A stretch of 64,000 bases of DNA from Natronobacterium texcoconense (GTDB lineage Archaea; Halobacteriota; Halobacteria; Halobacteriales; Natrialbaceae): assembly GCF_900104065.1 (NCBI RefSeq), contig NZ_FNLC01000002.1, positions 106,995-170,994 on the forward strand, in the 5' to 3' direction. This document shows positions 25,344-34,629 of this stretch, one piece after another (positions within the stretch are counted from its first letter, which is position 1; each line of letters starts with the position of its first letter). Below the pieces are notes generated by a model. That model was given only the letters and a program-made list of their open reading frames with translations. It had not been told where the DNA came from and did not search any database. The position numbers were made by a program, and so were the translations under genes.

Positions 25344-25790
25344 ATGACGGATCTCATCGAGACGGTCGTCGAGAACCGGGAGATGGTCCAGCCACAGCAC
25401 AGCAACATGCTCGAGGTCGCCCACGGGGGCAACGTCATGAAGTGGATGGACGAGGTAGGTGCGATGTCGGCGATGCGATTCGCCGGCGAAACCTGCGTCA
25501 CCGCCAGAGTCAACCGGATGAACTTCGAGCGGCCGATTCCCGTGGGAGACACGGCCTACATCACGGCCTACGTCTACGAGGCAGGTACCTCGAGCGTCAA
25601 GGTGCGGCTGGTCACCGAACGCGAGGACTTGCGTACCCGGGAACGCGAGAAGACGACCGAGTCGTACTTCGTCTACGTCGCGATCGACGAGGACAACACG
25701 CCGACCACAGTTCCCGAGTTGACGGTCAGCACGGACGAGGAGAAGCGACTTCAGGAGGAGGCGATCGCGGGGGAGAACGGGGAGAGCTGA
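25344..25790 (+). CDS. Acyl-CoA thioesterase, hotdog fold
   Basis: A 148-residue hotdog-fold protein from ATG 25344 (MTDLIETVVENREMVQPQHSN). The YciA/BFIT-type pattern is clear: MLEVAHGGNVMKWMDEVGAMSAMRFAG with the catalytic-type Asp, then TARVNRMNFERPIPVGD. It hydrolyses acyl-CoA to free acid and CoA in the cytoplasm. Chain-length preference is not evident. It converges with the S66 peptidase gene without a gap. Confidence 0.9.
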   Translation: MTDLIETVVENREMVQPQHSNMLEVAHGGNVMKWMDEVGAMSAMRFAGETCVTARVNRMNFERPIPVGDTAYITAYVYEAGTSSVKVRLVTEREDLRTREREKTTESYFVYVAIDEDNTPTTVPELTVSTDEEKRLQEEAIAGENGES

Positions 25791-26843
25791 TTACTCGAAG
25801 CGAATCGTCTCGGTTCCGGGATCGATTTCGACGCGACTGCCGATCGGAATCGGCGTCGTCGGCCAGGTGTGTCCGAAGTCGATGTCGAACACGATCGGTG
25901 CGTCGGGGTTGTACTCATCGAAGACGCCCGTAATCGCATCACGTTGCTGTTCTCGGTACCGCTCGCGTCGTTCCGGCGGCCGATCCTCGAGGTGGGATCT
26001 GCTCGCGGGCCGACCGACGAGGACGCCGGCGAACCGCTCGAGCAGTCCCCGTTCGCCCAGTGCCTGGAGCACGCCTTCGACCCAGGTCGGTTCCGGCAGT
26101 TCTTCCGAGGTCTCGAGCGCGAGGATCGTTCCCTCGAGTTCCGTGTCGTCGGGTAGGTACCGGTCGGCGACGAACTGCTGGTCGAGAATCTCGAGCGAGC
26201 CACCCCAGAGCCGGCCCTCGACGGTCTCGTCGCCGCCGGCCCACTGCCATCCGGGGTTGGGTTCGGTCTCGCGTGGCTCCTCGAGGGAGTCCGGATCGAT
26301 CCAGTCGCCGGGTTCGTCGGTGAATCGCTCGGCAGGACGAATCTCGCCGAACGACTCGTCGAAGAACGCACGTTCGGTGTACTCGACGGTGTGATCGAAC
26401 ATGTGGCCGTCCATCCCGAGTTCGACCATCACCGTCGGCCCGTAGTAGGAGACGATTCCGAGATTCCAGAGGTACAGCGCGAGGTTCGTGTTGTCGCTGT
26501 AGCCGTAGAGCCGGGTCGGGTTCTCCTGGAGGATCTCGGGATCTAAGTGCTCGAGAACTTTGATCTGGTCGTTCCCACCGATGACGGTGATGACGCCGTC
26601 TATCTCGGGGTCTTCGAAGGCGTCCATCACGTCTTTCGCGCGCGCTTCCGGATCGTTCGCCAGCGTCTCCTGGTCCATCGAGACCGTCGGGTACTCGACG
26701 GGTTCGAGGTCGAACACGTCCCGGAGCCGCTCGAGGCCGAGTTCGTAGACGTGCGGGAACTCGTCCGTGGGGTTCGACGACGGTGCGACGACTGCGACCT
26801 GACTGCCGCGCTCGAGCGGCGGCGGGGTAACGAATTCGTTCAT
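25791..26843 (-). CDS. S66 family peptidase (LD-carboxypeptidase / MccF-like)
   Basis: A 350-residue S66 protein from ATG 26841-26843. The Ser nucleophile is in LYGYSDNTNLAL, after the VITVIGGNDQ turn; the catalytic Glu region is LWGGSLEIL and the His is in FGHTWPTTP. The family contains murein LD-carboxypeptidases and MccF, which cleaves microcin C7-like peptide-nucleotides. Archaea lack murein, so the MccF-like detoxifying role is more plausible, but this is inference. Stand-alone. Confidence 0.9.
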   Translation of the reverse strand: MNEFVTPPPLERGSQVAVVAPSSNPTDEFPHVYELGLERLRDVFDLEPVEYPTVSMDQETLANDPEARAKDVMDAFEDPEIDGVITVIGGNDQIKVLEHLDPEILQENPTRLYGYSDNTNLALYLWNLGIVSYYGPTVMVELGMDGHMFDHTVEYTERAFFDESFGEIRPAERFTDEPGDWIDPDSLEEPRETEPNPGWQWAGGDETVEGRLWGGSLEILDQQFVADRYLPDDTELEGTILALETSEELPEPTWVEGVLQALGERGLLERFAGVLVGRPASRSHLEDRPPERRERYREQQRDAITGVFDEYNPDAPIVFDIDFGHTWPTTPIPIGSRVEIDPGTETIRFE

Positions 26844-26888
26844 GTGACGACCGGCTACCGGAGGACGATACGGCGACCACCACTTCAA

Positions 26889-27101
26889 TTATTTCATTTT
26901 AACTTTCCGACTCTTCGCCTCCTCTACGTACTCGCTCGCGGTGCTGTGCGTGTCTGCGAGGGTCGCGCCGACGAGCGCGCCAATCGCGCCGCCGGTACTC
27001 GCCGCATTTCGATTGAACAGTCCGCCGATCGCAGCGCCGATCGCCGCACCGATCGCCGCGTACCGGGCGCGCCGAAGCACGTTCGTGAATCGCTCTCTCA
27101 T
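26889..27101 (-). CDS. Small glycine-zipper-like protein
   Basis: A 70-residue protein with a repeated small-residue pattern (ARYAAIGAAIGAAIGGLFN, STGGAIGALVGATLAD) that looks like two glycine-zipper membrane helices, then a charged tail (SEYVEEAKSRKVKMK). Codon use fits the region. Function unknown. It sits 45 bp downstream of the S66 peptidase start and 71 bp from the HAD gene. Confidence 0.65.
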   Translation of the reverse strand: MRERFTNVLRRARYAAIGAAIGAAIGGLFNRNAASTGGAIGALVGATLADTHSTASEYVEEAKSRKVKMK

Positions 27102-27172
27102 GGACTGGTCTATCCACGAATTCGAACAAATATGTTTTCCCGAGAACGACGCGATGGGTGGGTGGCAGTCGT

Positions 27173-27952
27173 TCAGAGGATCGTCTCGAGATCGCCGAGC
27201 GACTCGAGAACGTGATCGGGTTCGACGTCGGATGACTCGAGATCCGACCGATCGGTGATACCGGTGAGTACGACGGCCGTCGTCATCCCCGCGCGTTTCC
27301 CGAGAGCGATGTCCGTGTCGAGTCGATCGCCGACGACGAGGATCTCGCTCGGATCGGCTTCGAGGCGTTTCTGCGCTGCGTCGGCGGCGACCGCTGATGG
27401 CTTGCCGAGGATCGCGTCGACCTCGCGGTCGGCGACGGCCTCCATCGCGGCGATGATCGCCCCCGATCCCGGAATCGTGCCGTCGTCGACCGGGATCGTC
27501 GTGTCTGGATCCGTGCCGTAGAACGGGACCTCGCCCTCGAGCGCACGTAGTGACTCCCAGAGCGTACCGTAGGAGAAGTCGTCGTCGAACGAACCGAGGA
27601 CGACGTCGGCCTCGTCGGGATCAGTAGTCAGTTCGACCGCCGCGTCCTCGAGGATCGACTCGAGGCGCTCCGCGCCGACGAGATAGACCGAATCGTCCGC
27701 GTGGTTCCGTGAGAGGTACTCCGCGGAGACGGTCGCGGAGGTCAGCACCGACGTGGGGTCGACCTCGAACCCGTGTGGCTCGAGTTTCTCCCGGTAGTGG
27801 ACACCGCCACGGGTCGGATTGTTCGAGAAGAGCAGTTTCGAGCAGTCCGCGGCCTCGAGTGCGCGGAGTCCGGCGTCCACGCCAGGAATCAACTCGTCGC
27901 CCCGGACGATCGTGCCGTCGACGTCGAGGATTACCCCCTCGTAGTCGGTCAT
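27173..27952 (-). CDS. HAD-superfamily IIA phosphatase (NagD/AraL-like)
   Basis: A 259-residue protein from ATG 27950-27952. HAD motif I is GVILDVDGTIVRGDE, motif II SNNPTRGG, the cap-type IIA region follows, the motif III Lys is in AILGKPS and motif IV is ILVVGDRLDTDIALGKRAGM. Family members dephosphorylate small sugar or nucleotide phosphates such as p-nitrophenyl phosphate or UMP. Natural substrate unknown. Confidence 0.9.
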   Translation of the reverse strand: MTDYEGVILDVDGTIVRGDELIPGVDAGLRALEAADCSKLLFSNNPTRGGVHYREKLEPHGFEVDPTSVLTSATVSAEYLSRNHADDSVYLVGAERLESILEDAAVELTTDPDEADVVLGSFDDDFSYGTLWESLRALEGEVPFYGTDPDTTIPVDDGTIPGSGAIIAAMEAVADREVDAILGKPSAVAADAAQKRLEADPSEILVVGDRLDTDIALGKRAGMTTAVVLTGITDRSDLESSDVEPDHVLESLGDLETIL

Positions 27953-27996
27953 CGGTCGAACGTACGGCTGACTGCCGATTGAGTGTTTCCCTCCGG

Positions 27997-28386
27997 TCAC
28001 CGCTCGAACTCGAGTTCCAGTTCGTCCGTTTCGACGCCGGCTTCGTCCGCTCGCTCGTTGGCGTCGATCAGACGCTCGAGTTTCTCCTCGAACTCCGCAT
28101 CGGAGAGTTCGCCGGCGGCGTATCGGCTCTGGAGTGCCGTGACGGGGTCGGATACAGCGGTTTCATCCACTTTCGTTTCGGCGTCGGCGGTCGCTTCTTC
28201 GGAGGATTCGTCCGTTTGCATGAGATACCACACGAGTACGAAACTGAGGACGAACAGGGCCGTAATCGCGACTGCAACCCAGGGCCCGGCGAGCAACAGC
28301 GCCGCGATGATCACCACGTCCGCGAGGACGAACTTGATCGCGAAGATCTCCGCGAGGCTGTACTCCCGCCCACCACTCTCTGCCAT
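27997..28386 (-). CDS. SHOCT-domain membrane protein
   Basis: A 129-residue protein starting at ATG 28384-28386 (MAESGGREYSLAEIFAIK). Two membrane helices (IKFVLADVVIIAALLLAG, VAVAITALFVLSFVLVWYLM) are followed by a polar linker and a C-terminal SHOCT motif (TALQSRYAAGELSDAEFEEKLERLI). This layout is common in haloarchaea and has no assigned function. Confidence 0.82.
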   Translation of the reverse strand: MAESGGREYSLAEIFAIKFVLADVVIIAALLLAGPWVAVAITALFVLSFVLVWYLMQTDESSEEATADAETKVDETAVSDPVTALQSRYAAGELSDAEFEEKLERLIDANERADEAGVETDELELEFER

Positions 28387-28481
28387 ACGGTGGCGTACGC
28401 GCTTCGGTAGAATAATTGTGGGGATCGACTCCTCGGCCACGAGGAAGAATTCTTATCCCCGGACCCGCCGTACTGACGTCC

Positions 28482-28946
28482 ATGACACTCGAGGTCGAAC
28501 CCCCGGAACCGCCGGAACTGGAGTTCGTCGACCCGAACGAGTACGAGGACGCGACGATAAGCGCCGACGGCGAGGTCGACTACCGTCGCGAAGAACTCCA
28601 GGCGTTTCTCGAGGAGGGTGCCTGGGCAGAGGCCTTCGCGGAGTGGCGCGAGGATACCGACCTCGAGCAACGGGAGTACGAGATCGCTCGTGACCTCGAA
28701 CTCTTCGCGGAGTACGATTTCTTCTGGGATGATTTCGCCGATCGAGTGGGGTATCATGCACCGGGCATTCCGGAAGACTGGCAGACGCGGGAGTATCACC
28801 CCGAACTGGACACCTGGGGGACGGTCTCGTCGATCAACGCCGAACTGACCGAGTTCGGGCAGGTCGTCTCGGTGGTGCTCAAAGAGGAGTACATCGACTG
28901 GGAGGCCGAGTACGAACCGCCGGAGGATCTGCCGGACTTCGACTGA
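28482..28946 (+). CDS. Acidic conserved haloarchaeal protein, unknown function
   Basis: A 154-residue protein from the ATG at 28482 (MTLEVEPPEPPELEFVDPNE). Very acidic and rich in Trp/Tyr (WAEAFAEWREDTDLEQREYE, DFFWDDFADRVGYHAPG). No membrane segment, signal or known motif. A leaderless start is likely: a TATA-like ttcttatcc lies about 30 bases upstream. Soluble; function unknown. Confidence 0.75.
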   Translation: MTLEVEPPEPPELEFVDPNEYEDATISADGEVDYRREELQAFLEEGAWAEAFAEWREDTDLEQREYEIARDLELFAEYDFFWDDFADRVGYHAPGIPEDWQTREYHPELDTWGTVSSINAELTEFGQVVSVVLKEEYIDWEAEYEPPEDLPDFD

Positions 28947-29046
28947 TACTGTCCGAGAGGATAATACGAATTCGGACTCACTCGGTATCGACGACCACAG
29001 CGGAGCGACTGCTCTTCACGTCGTGCTGTCGGGCAGTACGACCGAG

Positions 29047-29229
29047 TCAGCCCGACCATTCGCCGGCGAGGTCGCCAGCGACGTTCTCCCGCCAGAGGTC
29101 GAAGTCGCGTTTACAGTCTCCGTTCTCGTCGACGTGATCGACGAATCCTGCGCCGGGCGATGCGAGTTCGTCCCCACAGAAGGGACACGTGATCGGGTCG
29201 CTCCAGTCTGCTGTCGTGCTCACTGCCAT
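29047..29229 (-). CDS. Small zinc-finger protein
   Basis: A 60-residue protein with a C2HC-type finger: CPFCGDELASPGAGFVDHVDENGDC (Cys15/Cys18 ... His ... Cys). It ends with the conserved-looking WRENVAGDLAGEW. Short proteins of this type are common in haloarchaea. A clear TATA box (CTTATATACG on this strand) is about 27 bases upstream of the ATG, supporting a short-leader or leaderless transcript. Confidence 0.8.
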   Translation of the reverse strand: MAVSTTADWSDPITCPFCGDELASPGAGFVDHVDENGDCKRDFDLWRENVAGDLAGEWSG

Positions 29230-29397
29230 ACTGGGCAGTCCAACGAACTCGTATATAAGTTCTGGCGGCTAGGTCGTAGTACACCATTATGGGATTAAAT
29301 GGCATATGTATACTGGTGGCGGTCGACGGCGCGTTCGCTCGAGCGGACAACCGGAGCTTTCTCGTCGGGGCGGCATCCTACGTTGGACAGGTACGTG

Positions 29398-30630
29398 ATG
29401 TCGGTTACCAGGGCGGTTCGACGGGCGACGGAGCTAGACGTTCTCGTTCTGACTGCCGGAATCTGGTTTCTCGCGAAATTCATCCGGTATGCGTTCCCAC
29501 CTCTCTTTGGCCCCCTTCAGGAGAGCTACGGCGTCTCGAACGCCGTCCTCGGAACGGCGTTTACCGGTTTCATGCTCGTCTACGCGGCCATGCAGTTTCC
29601 CTCCGGCGTGCTCGCGGATCGGCTCGGCTCCGTGACTGTCATTACCGCAGGCGTCCTCGTCGCGGCGCTCGCGTCGCTTTCGCTGGTCGTCGACTCCCCG
29701 TTCGTCGTCCTCGCTCTCGCGATGCTCGTCATGGGTGCGGGAACCGGCGCACACAAGACCGTCGCCGTTCGGTTACTCTCTCGAACGTACCCTTCCCGGA
29801 CGGGACGTGCGCTCGGCGTCTTCGATACGGTCGGGACGTTCGGCGGCGTGATCGCGCCTGCGGCAGTCGTCGCCGCCGCTGGAATCGCGTTCGCGTTCGG
29901 CGAAAGCTGGCGCGTCATCTTCTTGGCCGCCGGCACCGTCGGCGTCGGGTTCGCGGTCGCGTTCTGGCGACGCGTTCCGTCGCGAGTGCCCGACGGGGAA
30001 ACCAGTTCCGACGCGACGACTCTGGCCGTCGGATCCGACGAACTCCGCCGGTACGCGACGCTGTTTCTGGACTGGCGCTTTGCCGTCTTCGCGCTCCTGA
30101 CGGTACTCTTCTCGTTTACCTACAACGGGCTGGTCGCGTTCGCCCCGCTGTATCTGACCGACGAAGCACAGCTCACGGACGCCACTGCCGGACTGCTGTA
30201 CAGCGGACTCTTTCTCGCGAGTCTCGTCCAGCTGGTGACCGGCGAACTCAGTGATCGGCTCGGTCGGCTACCGATCATCGTCGCAACGCTTGGACTCGCG
30301 ACGACCTCGCTCGTCGCGTTCGTCTCGCTGACCGGAACGGCCGGCCCGGTCGTCCTCGGAACCGCGCTCGTCGCCGCCGGGATCGGCTCTCACGGGTTCC
30401 GCCCCGTTAGAGGCGCCTACCTCATGTCCGCGATTCCTGACGAGGTCGCCGCTGGCGGTCTGGGCGTCGTCCGAACCCTGTTGATGGCGGCCGGAGCTAT
30501 CGCGCCCGCAGTCGTCGGCACGATGTCGGAAACCGTCGGATTCCGGCCTGCGTTCTGGCTGCTCACAGCGTCGGTCGGCGGCGCCACCCTGCTGGCGGTC
30601 GTGCTCCTGATCGCACGGCCGAACCGATAG
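29398..30630 (+). CDS. Major facilitator superfamily transporter
   Basis: A 410-residue protein with 12 predicted membrane helices, starting at the ATG 29398 (MSVTRAVRRATELDVLVL). The MFS loop 2-3 motif appears as GVLADRLGSVTVI, and its repeat in the second half as GELSDRLGRLPII. The pattern fits drug/metabolite efflux or anion transport. No substrate gene is linked. Confidence 0.88.
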   Translation: MSVTRAVRRATELDVLVLTAGIWFLAKFIRYAFPPLFGPLQESYGVSNAVLGTAFTGFMLVYAAMQFPSGVLADRLGSVTVITAGVLVAALASLSLVVDSPFVVLALAMLVMGAGTGAHKTVAVRLLSRTYPSRTGRALGVFDTVGTFGGVIAPAAVVAAAGIAFAFGESWRVIFLAAGTVGVGFAVAFWRRVPSRVPDGETSSDATTLAVGSDELRRYATLFLDWRFAVFALLTVLFSFTYNGLVAFAPLYLTDEAQLTDATAGLLYSGLFLASLVQLVTGELSDRLGRLPIIVATLGLATTSLVAFVSLTGTAGPVVLGTALVAAGIGSHGFRPVRGAYLMSAIPDEVAAGGLGVVRTLLMAAGAIAPAVVGTMSETVGFRPAFWLLTASVGGATLLAVVLLIARPNR

Positions 30631-30725
30631 CAGGAACCAGTGCTTCCGTTCACAATCGGTAGTTACACTCGCTCGAGCCCAGGACTATGAAAACAGTTAA
30701 CATACGCCGTCCCGAGTGCGTGCGT

Positions 30726-30857
30726 ATGTCACTCGCCGAACCGCTCGAGTACGAGTGCGTCCAATGTAACCGCCGAGAACTGGTCGACGACGCGCTCGTG
30801 AGCACCTGCCGACGATGTGGGGGCGAGATGCGAAACGTCGAGTTGATCCGCGACTGA
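30726..30857 (+). CDS. 43-residue zinc-ribbon protein
   Basis: The ATG at 30726 opens MSLAEPLEYECVQCNRREL followed by VSTCRRCGGEMRNVELIRD and a stop at 30855-30857. Two CxxC pairs (CVQC, CRRC) form a rubredoxin-like zinc ribbon. Tiny zinc-ribbon proteins of this kind are common in haloarchaea. A TATA-like stretch (gaaaacagttaaca) is ~25-35 bases upstream. Confidence 0.75.
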   Translation: MSLAEPLEYECVQCNRRELVDDALVSTCRRCGGEMRNVELIRD

Positions 30858-30910
30858 GACGAGCATACGAGCGCCGCGGTTTTTTGCCGCCGATCGTCGA
30901 AGCCTGCCGT

Positions 30911-31301
30911 ATGTACTCGATGGTCGACCTAGAGAAGATGCGGCCGAGCGTCTGGGAGTTCGAACGTGGCGAGGAGAACACCTATAGTAGCCACTGAAAG
31001 TCAGTGCGCACCCGATCGCACGACAGCGGTGCGATCGGTGTGCAAACAGTTTCAGTTGTTACTATACCATCGACAGGACCAGCAGGAGGAACTGTACGTC
31101 GTCCTCGAGGGCACCGTCGACGTGACGATCGAACGCGCCGATCAGCGCGACCGCATCGAACTCACGAGCGGGGATTTCCTCGTCGTCCCACCCGAATCGT
31201 GGCGACAACTCGAGGCGATCGAGGAGAGTCGCGTGCTGGTCGTCGGCGCACCGAACGTCGCCGACGACGCGGTAGTCGAAGAGCGAGGAAAACTGGGATA
31301 G
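30911..31301 (+). pseudogene. Cupin-domain gene interrupted by an 80-bp MITE
   Basis: Codons 1-24 (MYSMVDLEKMRPSVWEFERG...ENT) run from 30911 to 30982. They are followed by TA, the inserted element (30985-31064), a second TA, and then the rest of the cupin (HRQDQQEELYVVLEGTVDV ... LVVGAPNVADD ... to 31301). Removing the element and one TA restores ENTYHRQDQQEELY in one continuous frame of 102 codons. The net insertion is 82 bp, so the gene is frameshifted and a stop follows at once. A truncated cupin could still be made from an internal start, but the first strand is lost. Confidence 0.85.
30985..31064 (+). mobile_element. MITE copy 1 (80 bp), inserted in the cupin gene with TA duplication
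   Basis: Terminal inverted repeats TAGTAGCCACTGAAA and (reverse complement of the right end) TAGTAACAACTGAAA match at 13 of 15 positions. The element is flanked by TA on both sides (30983-30984 and 31065-31066). The interior forms a second long hairpin (CACCCGATCGCAC with GTGCGATCGGTG). A second 80-bp copy, about 85% identical (68 of 80 by hand alignment), lies inverted at 34947-35026. TA target duplication is typical of IS630/Tc1-mariner type transposition. No transposase is present in the window. Confidence 0.88.
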
Positions 31302-31306
31302 GCCCG

Positions 31307-32464
31307 TCAGAACGCCCGCTTGATCTTCTCGAAGAAGCCGTCTTTTACCTCGATCTCGTCGCCGCCAGCCTCGGCGAACGCCTCGAGTGCCTCGCGTTGT
31401 TCCTCGTTCAAGCTCTCGGGCGTGACGATCTGGACCTGCACGTAGAGGTCGCCCGTACCGCGACCGCGCAGGCGTGGCATTCCTTTCCCCTCGAGGCGGA
31501 ACGTCTCGCCGCTCTGGGTACCGGCAGGAATGTCGAACTCCGCCATGCCGTCTAGGGTCGGCACTTCGGCGGTATCGCCGAAGGTCGCCTGCGGGAACGA
31601 GATCGGAAGCCGATAGCGGAGGTCGTCACCCTCGCGTTCGAACTCCTCGTGCTCGCGAATCGAGATGTCGATCAGCAGGTCGCCGTTGGGTCCGCCGTCG
31701 GGACTGGGTGCTCCTTCACGTTCCATTCGCAGGGTCTGGTCGTCCTGGATGCCGGCCGGGACTTCGACCGTCAGCGTCGCCTCGTTGCGGACGTATCCTT
31801 CGCCGCGACACTCGCTGCAGGTCTCCGAGTAGAGCGTCCCCTCTCCTTCACAGCGTCGACACGTCGTCGTCTGTTGTACGCGTCCGAGCGGCGTCTGCTG
31901 GACCTGTCGCTTCTGACCACGACCCCGACACTCGGGACAGGTCTGGGCGTCCGCGTCGGGCGGATGACCCTCGCCGTGACACGCCTCGCAACTCTCGGGC
32001 CGTTCGATCGTGAACTGCTTTTCGACGCCGGTGAAGGCCTCTTCTAAGTCGATCTCGAGTTCGGTCCGGAGGTCACGGCCCGACCGCTGACGACGGCCGC
32101 GGCCGCCACCGCCGCCGAACACCTGTTCGAAGATGTCGCCGAGACCGCCGCCCATCCCGCCGCCGCCCATCCCGCCGAACGGGTCGCCGCCCATCCCGCC
32201 GGCGCCGGTGCGGTCGCCCGCGTCGAAGCCGTGTTTCTCGGCCTGCTCGTAGCGGTTGTGGCCCATCCGGTCGTAGGCCTGCCGTTTCTCCTCGTCGGTC
32301 AGGACCTGCTTTGCCTTCTGGATCTTCTTGAACTTCTCCTCGGCGTTCGGGTCGTCGCTGACGTCCGGGTGATACTCCGTGGCCTTCTCCCGGTAGGCCT
32401 GTTTGATCTCCTCGGTGGAGGCGTCGGAACTCACACCGAGCACGTCGTAGAAATCCTCGCTCAT
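31307..32464 (-). CDS. dnaJ: Chaperone protein DnaJ
   Basis: A 385-residue full-length type I DnaJ. J-domain with the HPD motif (EYHPDVSDD), Gly-rich linker (GGMGGDPFGGMGGGGMGGG), four CxxCxGxG-type zinc repeats (CEACHGEG, CPECRGRG, CRRCEGEG, CSECRGEG) and C-terminal substrate-binding domains. It delivers substrates to DnaK and stimulates its ATPase. Third gene of the grpE-dnaK-dnaJ series, 108 bp after dnaK, with its own possible promoter. Confidence 0.96.
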   Translation of the reverse strand: MSEDFYDVLGVSSDASTEEIKQAYREKATEYHPDVSDDPNAEEKFKKIQKAKQVLTDEEKRQAYDRMGHNRYEQAEKHGFDAGDRTGAGGMGGDPFGGMGGGGMGGGLGDIFEQVFGGGGGRGRRQRSGRDLRTELEIDLEEAFTGVEKQFTIERPESCEACHGEGHPPDADAQTCPECRGRGQKRQVQQTPLGRVQQTTTCRRCEGEGTLYSETCSECRGEGYVRNEATLTVEVPAGIQDDQTLRMEREGAPSPDGGPNGDLLIDISIREHEEFEREGDDLRYRLPISFPQATFGDTAEVPTLDGMAEFDIPAGTQSGETFRLEGKGMPRLRGRGTGDLYVQVQIVTPESLNEEQREALEAFAEAGGDEIEVKDGFFEKIKRAF

Positions 32465-32572
32465 TCGTTGTCACCCGATAATCCGTTGAGCCACTTGAAA
32501 CGAACGAACCTGCGAACCACCTGTCCGGCGAAAAACAGCTACGACACTGGTTGCGGCCAAAACGATCGGCCG

Positions 32573-34507
32573 TTATTTGTCGTCGTCTTCCTCGAAGTCG
32601 ACGTCCTCGAAGTCGGCGTCGACGTACTCCTCGTCGTCGTCGGCACCTGCGCCCGCTGGACCGGCACCGGGGTTCGGACCGCCGCCCATGCCGCCCATAC
32701 CACCGGGGCCTGCGCCGGCCGCACCAGCGCCACCGGCACCGCCAGCCGCGCCAGCATCAGCCTGTTGCTGGTACATCTGTTTGCCGATCTCCTGCAGTTC
32801 CTGACTCAGGTCTTCGGTCGCCGCCTCGATGTCCTCGGCGTCGGCGTCGGCGTCGTCGATCGTCTCCTCGAGATCCTCGACGGCTGCTTCGATGGTTTCA
32901 CGCAGGTCGTCGTCGACCTGCTCGTCGTTTTCCTCCAGGAGTTTCTCGGCGCGCTGGATCGTCGCCTCGGCGGTGTTGCGTGCTTCGATGCGCTGGCGCT
33001 TCTTCTCGTCTTCTTCGGCGTGTTTCTCGGCCTCCTCCTGCATCTTCTCGATCTCGCTGTCGGAGAGACCGGCACCACCCTCGATGGTGATCTCTTCGCT
33101 CTCGCCGCTGCCTTTGTCCTCGGCGGTGACGTTGACGATCCCGTTCTCGTCGATCGAGAACATGACCTCGATCTGTGGGGTGCCCGCAGGCGCCGGCGGG
33201 ATACCGGTCAGGTGGAACTCGCCGAGCAGTTCGTTCTCCTCGGCGATCTCGCGTTCACCCTGGAAGACTCGTACCTGGACGGTGGTCTGGTTGTCCGCCG
33301 CAGTCGTGAAGATCTTCGACTCCTCCGTCGGGATAGTCGTGTTCTTCTCGATCAGGCGCTCGAAGAGGCCACCCTTGACCTCGATACCGAGCGACAGTGG
33401 CGTCACGTCCAGCAGGACGATGTCGTCGACCTCGCCGCCGAGGACGCCACCCTGAATCGCCGCACCCAGTGCGACGGCCTCGTCGGGGTTGACGTTCTTC
33501 TGGGGCTCCTGACCCGTGAGTTCCTCGACTTTCTCCGCGACCTGTGGCATCCGCGTCGAGCCACCGACCAGCAGTACCTCGTCGATCTCGTCTTTCGAGT
33601 AGCCCGCGTCCGCTAGGGCCTGCTCGGTCGGGTCGACGGTACGCTCGATGAGGTCCTCGCTCAGCGACTCGAACTTCGCGCGGGTGAGCGACTCTTCCAG
33701 GTGGATCGGGCCGTCGTCGGTCGCCGTAATGAAGGGCAGGTTGATCTCGGTCTCCTTGCGCGAGGAGAGTTCGATCTTGGCTTCCTCGGCGGCGTCTTTC
33801 AGCCGCTGGAGGGCCTGGCGATCCTCGCGGAGGTCGATCCCGTGTTCGGCCTCGAAGTTCTCGGCGAGCCAGTCGATGATCGCCTGGTCCCAGTCGTCGC
33901 CACCGAGGTCGTTGTCACCGTTGGTGGCGACGACCTCGTAGACGCCGCCGCCGAGATCGAGAATAGAGACGTCGAAGGTACCGCCTCCGAGGTCGTAGAC
34001 GAGAACGGTCTGGTCGGATTCGTCGTCGAGGCCGTAGGCCATCGACGCGGCGGTCGGCTCGTTGACGATGCGCTCGACCTCGAAGCCGGCGATCTCGCCG
34101 GCGTCTTTGGTCGCCTGGCGCTGTCGATCCGAGAAGTACGCAGGGACCGTGATGACGGCCTTCTCGACCTCGTCGCCGAGGTACTCTTCGGCGTCGTGTT
34201 TGATCTTCTGGAGGATCATCGCCGAAATCTCTTCGGGCGTGTACTCCTCGCCCTCGATCTCGACGGTGTAGTCCTCCTCCCCCATGTGACGCTTGATGGA
34301 CTGGATCGTCTTCTCGGGGTTCTGGACGGCCTGGTTCTTCGCGGGTTTGCCGACGAGTCGCTCGTCGTCGTCGGTGAACGCGACCATCGAGGGCGTCGTC
34401 CGTTCGCCCTCGGCGTTGGCGATGATCTCCGGATCGCCGCCTTCCATCACTGCGAAGGCACTGTTCGTCGTTCCGAGGTCGATTCCGAGAATCTTGTTAC
34501 TCGCCAT
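32573..34507 (-). CDS. dnaK: Chaperone protein DnaK (Hsp70)
   Basis: A 644-residue Hsp70 from ATG 34505-34507 ([20 protein letters not shown]). Nucleotide-binding signatures [27 protein letters not shown] and [17 protein letters not shown] are all present, then the substrate-binding domain ([20 protein letters not shown]), helical lid, and a Gly/Ala/Pro-rich tail ending [20 protein letters not shown]-driven protein folding in the cytoplasm, with DnaJ and GrpE. A TATA-like CTTAAAAC about 28-35 bases upstream fits a short leader. Confidence 0.97.
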   Translation of the reverse strand: MASNKILGIDLGTTNSAFAVMEGGDPEIIANAEGERTTPSMVAFTDDDERLVGKPAKNQAVQNPEKTIQSIKRHMGEEDYTVEIEGEEYTPEEISAMILQKIKHDAEEYLGDEVEKAVITVPAYFSDRQRQATKDAGEIAGFEVERIVNEPTAASMAYGLDDESDQTVLVYDLGGGTFDVSILDLGGGVYEVVATNGDNDLGGDDWDQAIIDWLAENFEAEHGIDLREDRQALQRLKDAAEEAKIELSSRKETEINLPFITATDDGPIHLEESLTRAKFESLSEDLIERTVDPTEQALADAGYSKDEIDEVLLVGGSTRMPQVAEKVEELTGQEPQKNVNPDEAVALGAAIQGGVLGGEVDDIVLLDVTPLSLGIEVKGGLFERLIEKNTTIPTEESKIFTTAADNQTTVQVRVFQGEREIAEENELLGEFHLTGIPPAPAGTPQIEVMFSIDENGIVNVTAEDKGSGESEEITIEGGAGLSDSEIEKMQEEAEKHAEEDEKKRQRIEARNTAEATIQRAEKLLEENDEQVDDDLRETIEAAVEDLEETIDDADADAEDIEAATEDLSQELQEIGKQMYQQQADAGAAGGAGGAGAAGAGPGGMGGMGGGPNPGAGPAGAGADDDEEYVDADFEDVDFEEDDDK

Positions 34508-34629
34508 TATGGGAGGTATTGTGCGCACTTTGTTTTAAGCGTTACTAGCCCGAACGACGAGCCGAATAAAACTCCACAGAATCGGGCATACGGGCCGCTA
34601 GCGCGCTTCTGGTGGCTGAAATCCGACTG

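Noticed and set aside
30966-31301. 111-codon cupin starting inside the MITE
   Set aside because: The first ~33 codons come from the MITE and its flank. The true gene starts at 30911 and is interrupted, so it is listed as a pseudogene.
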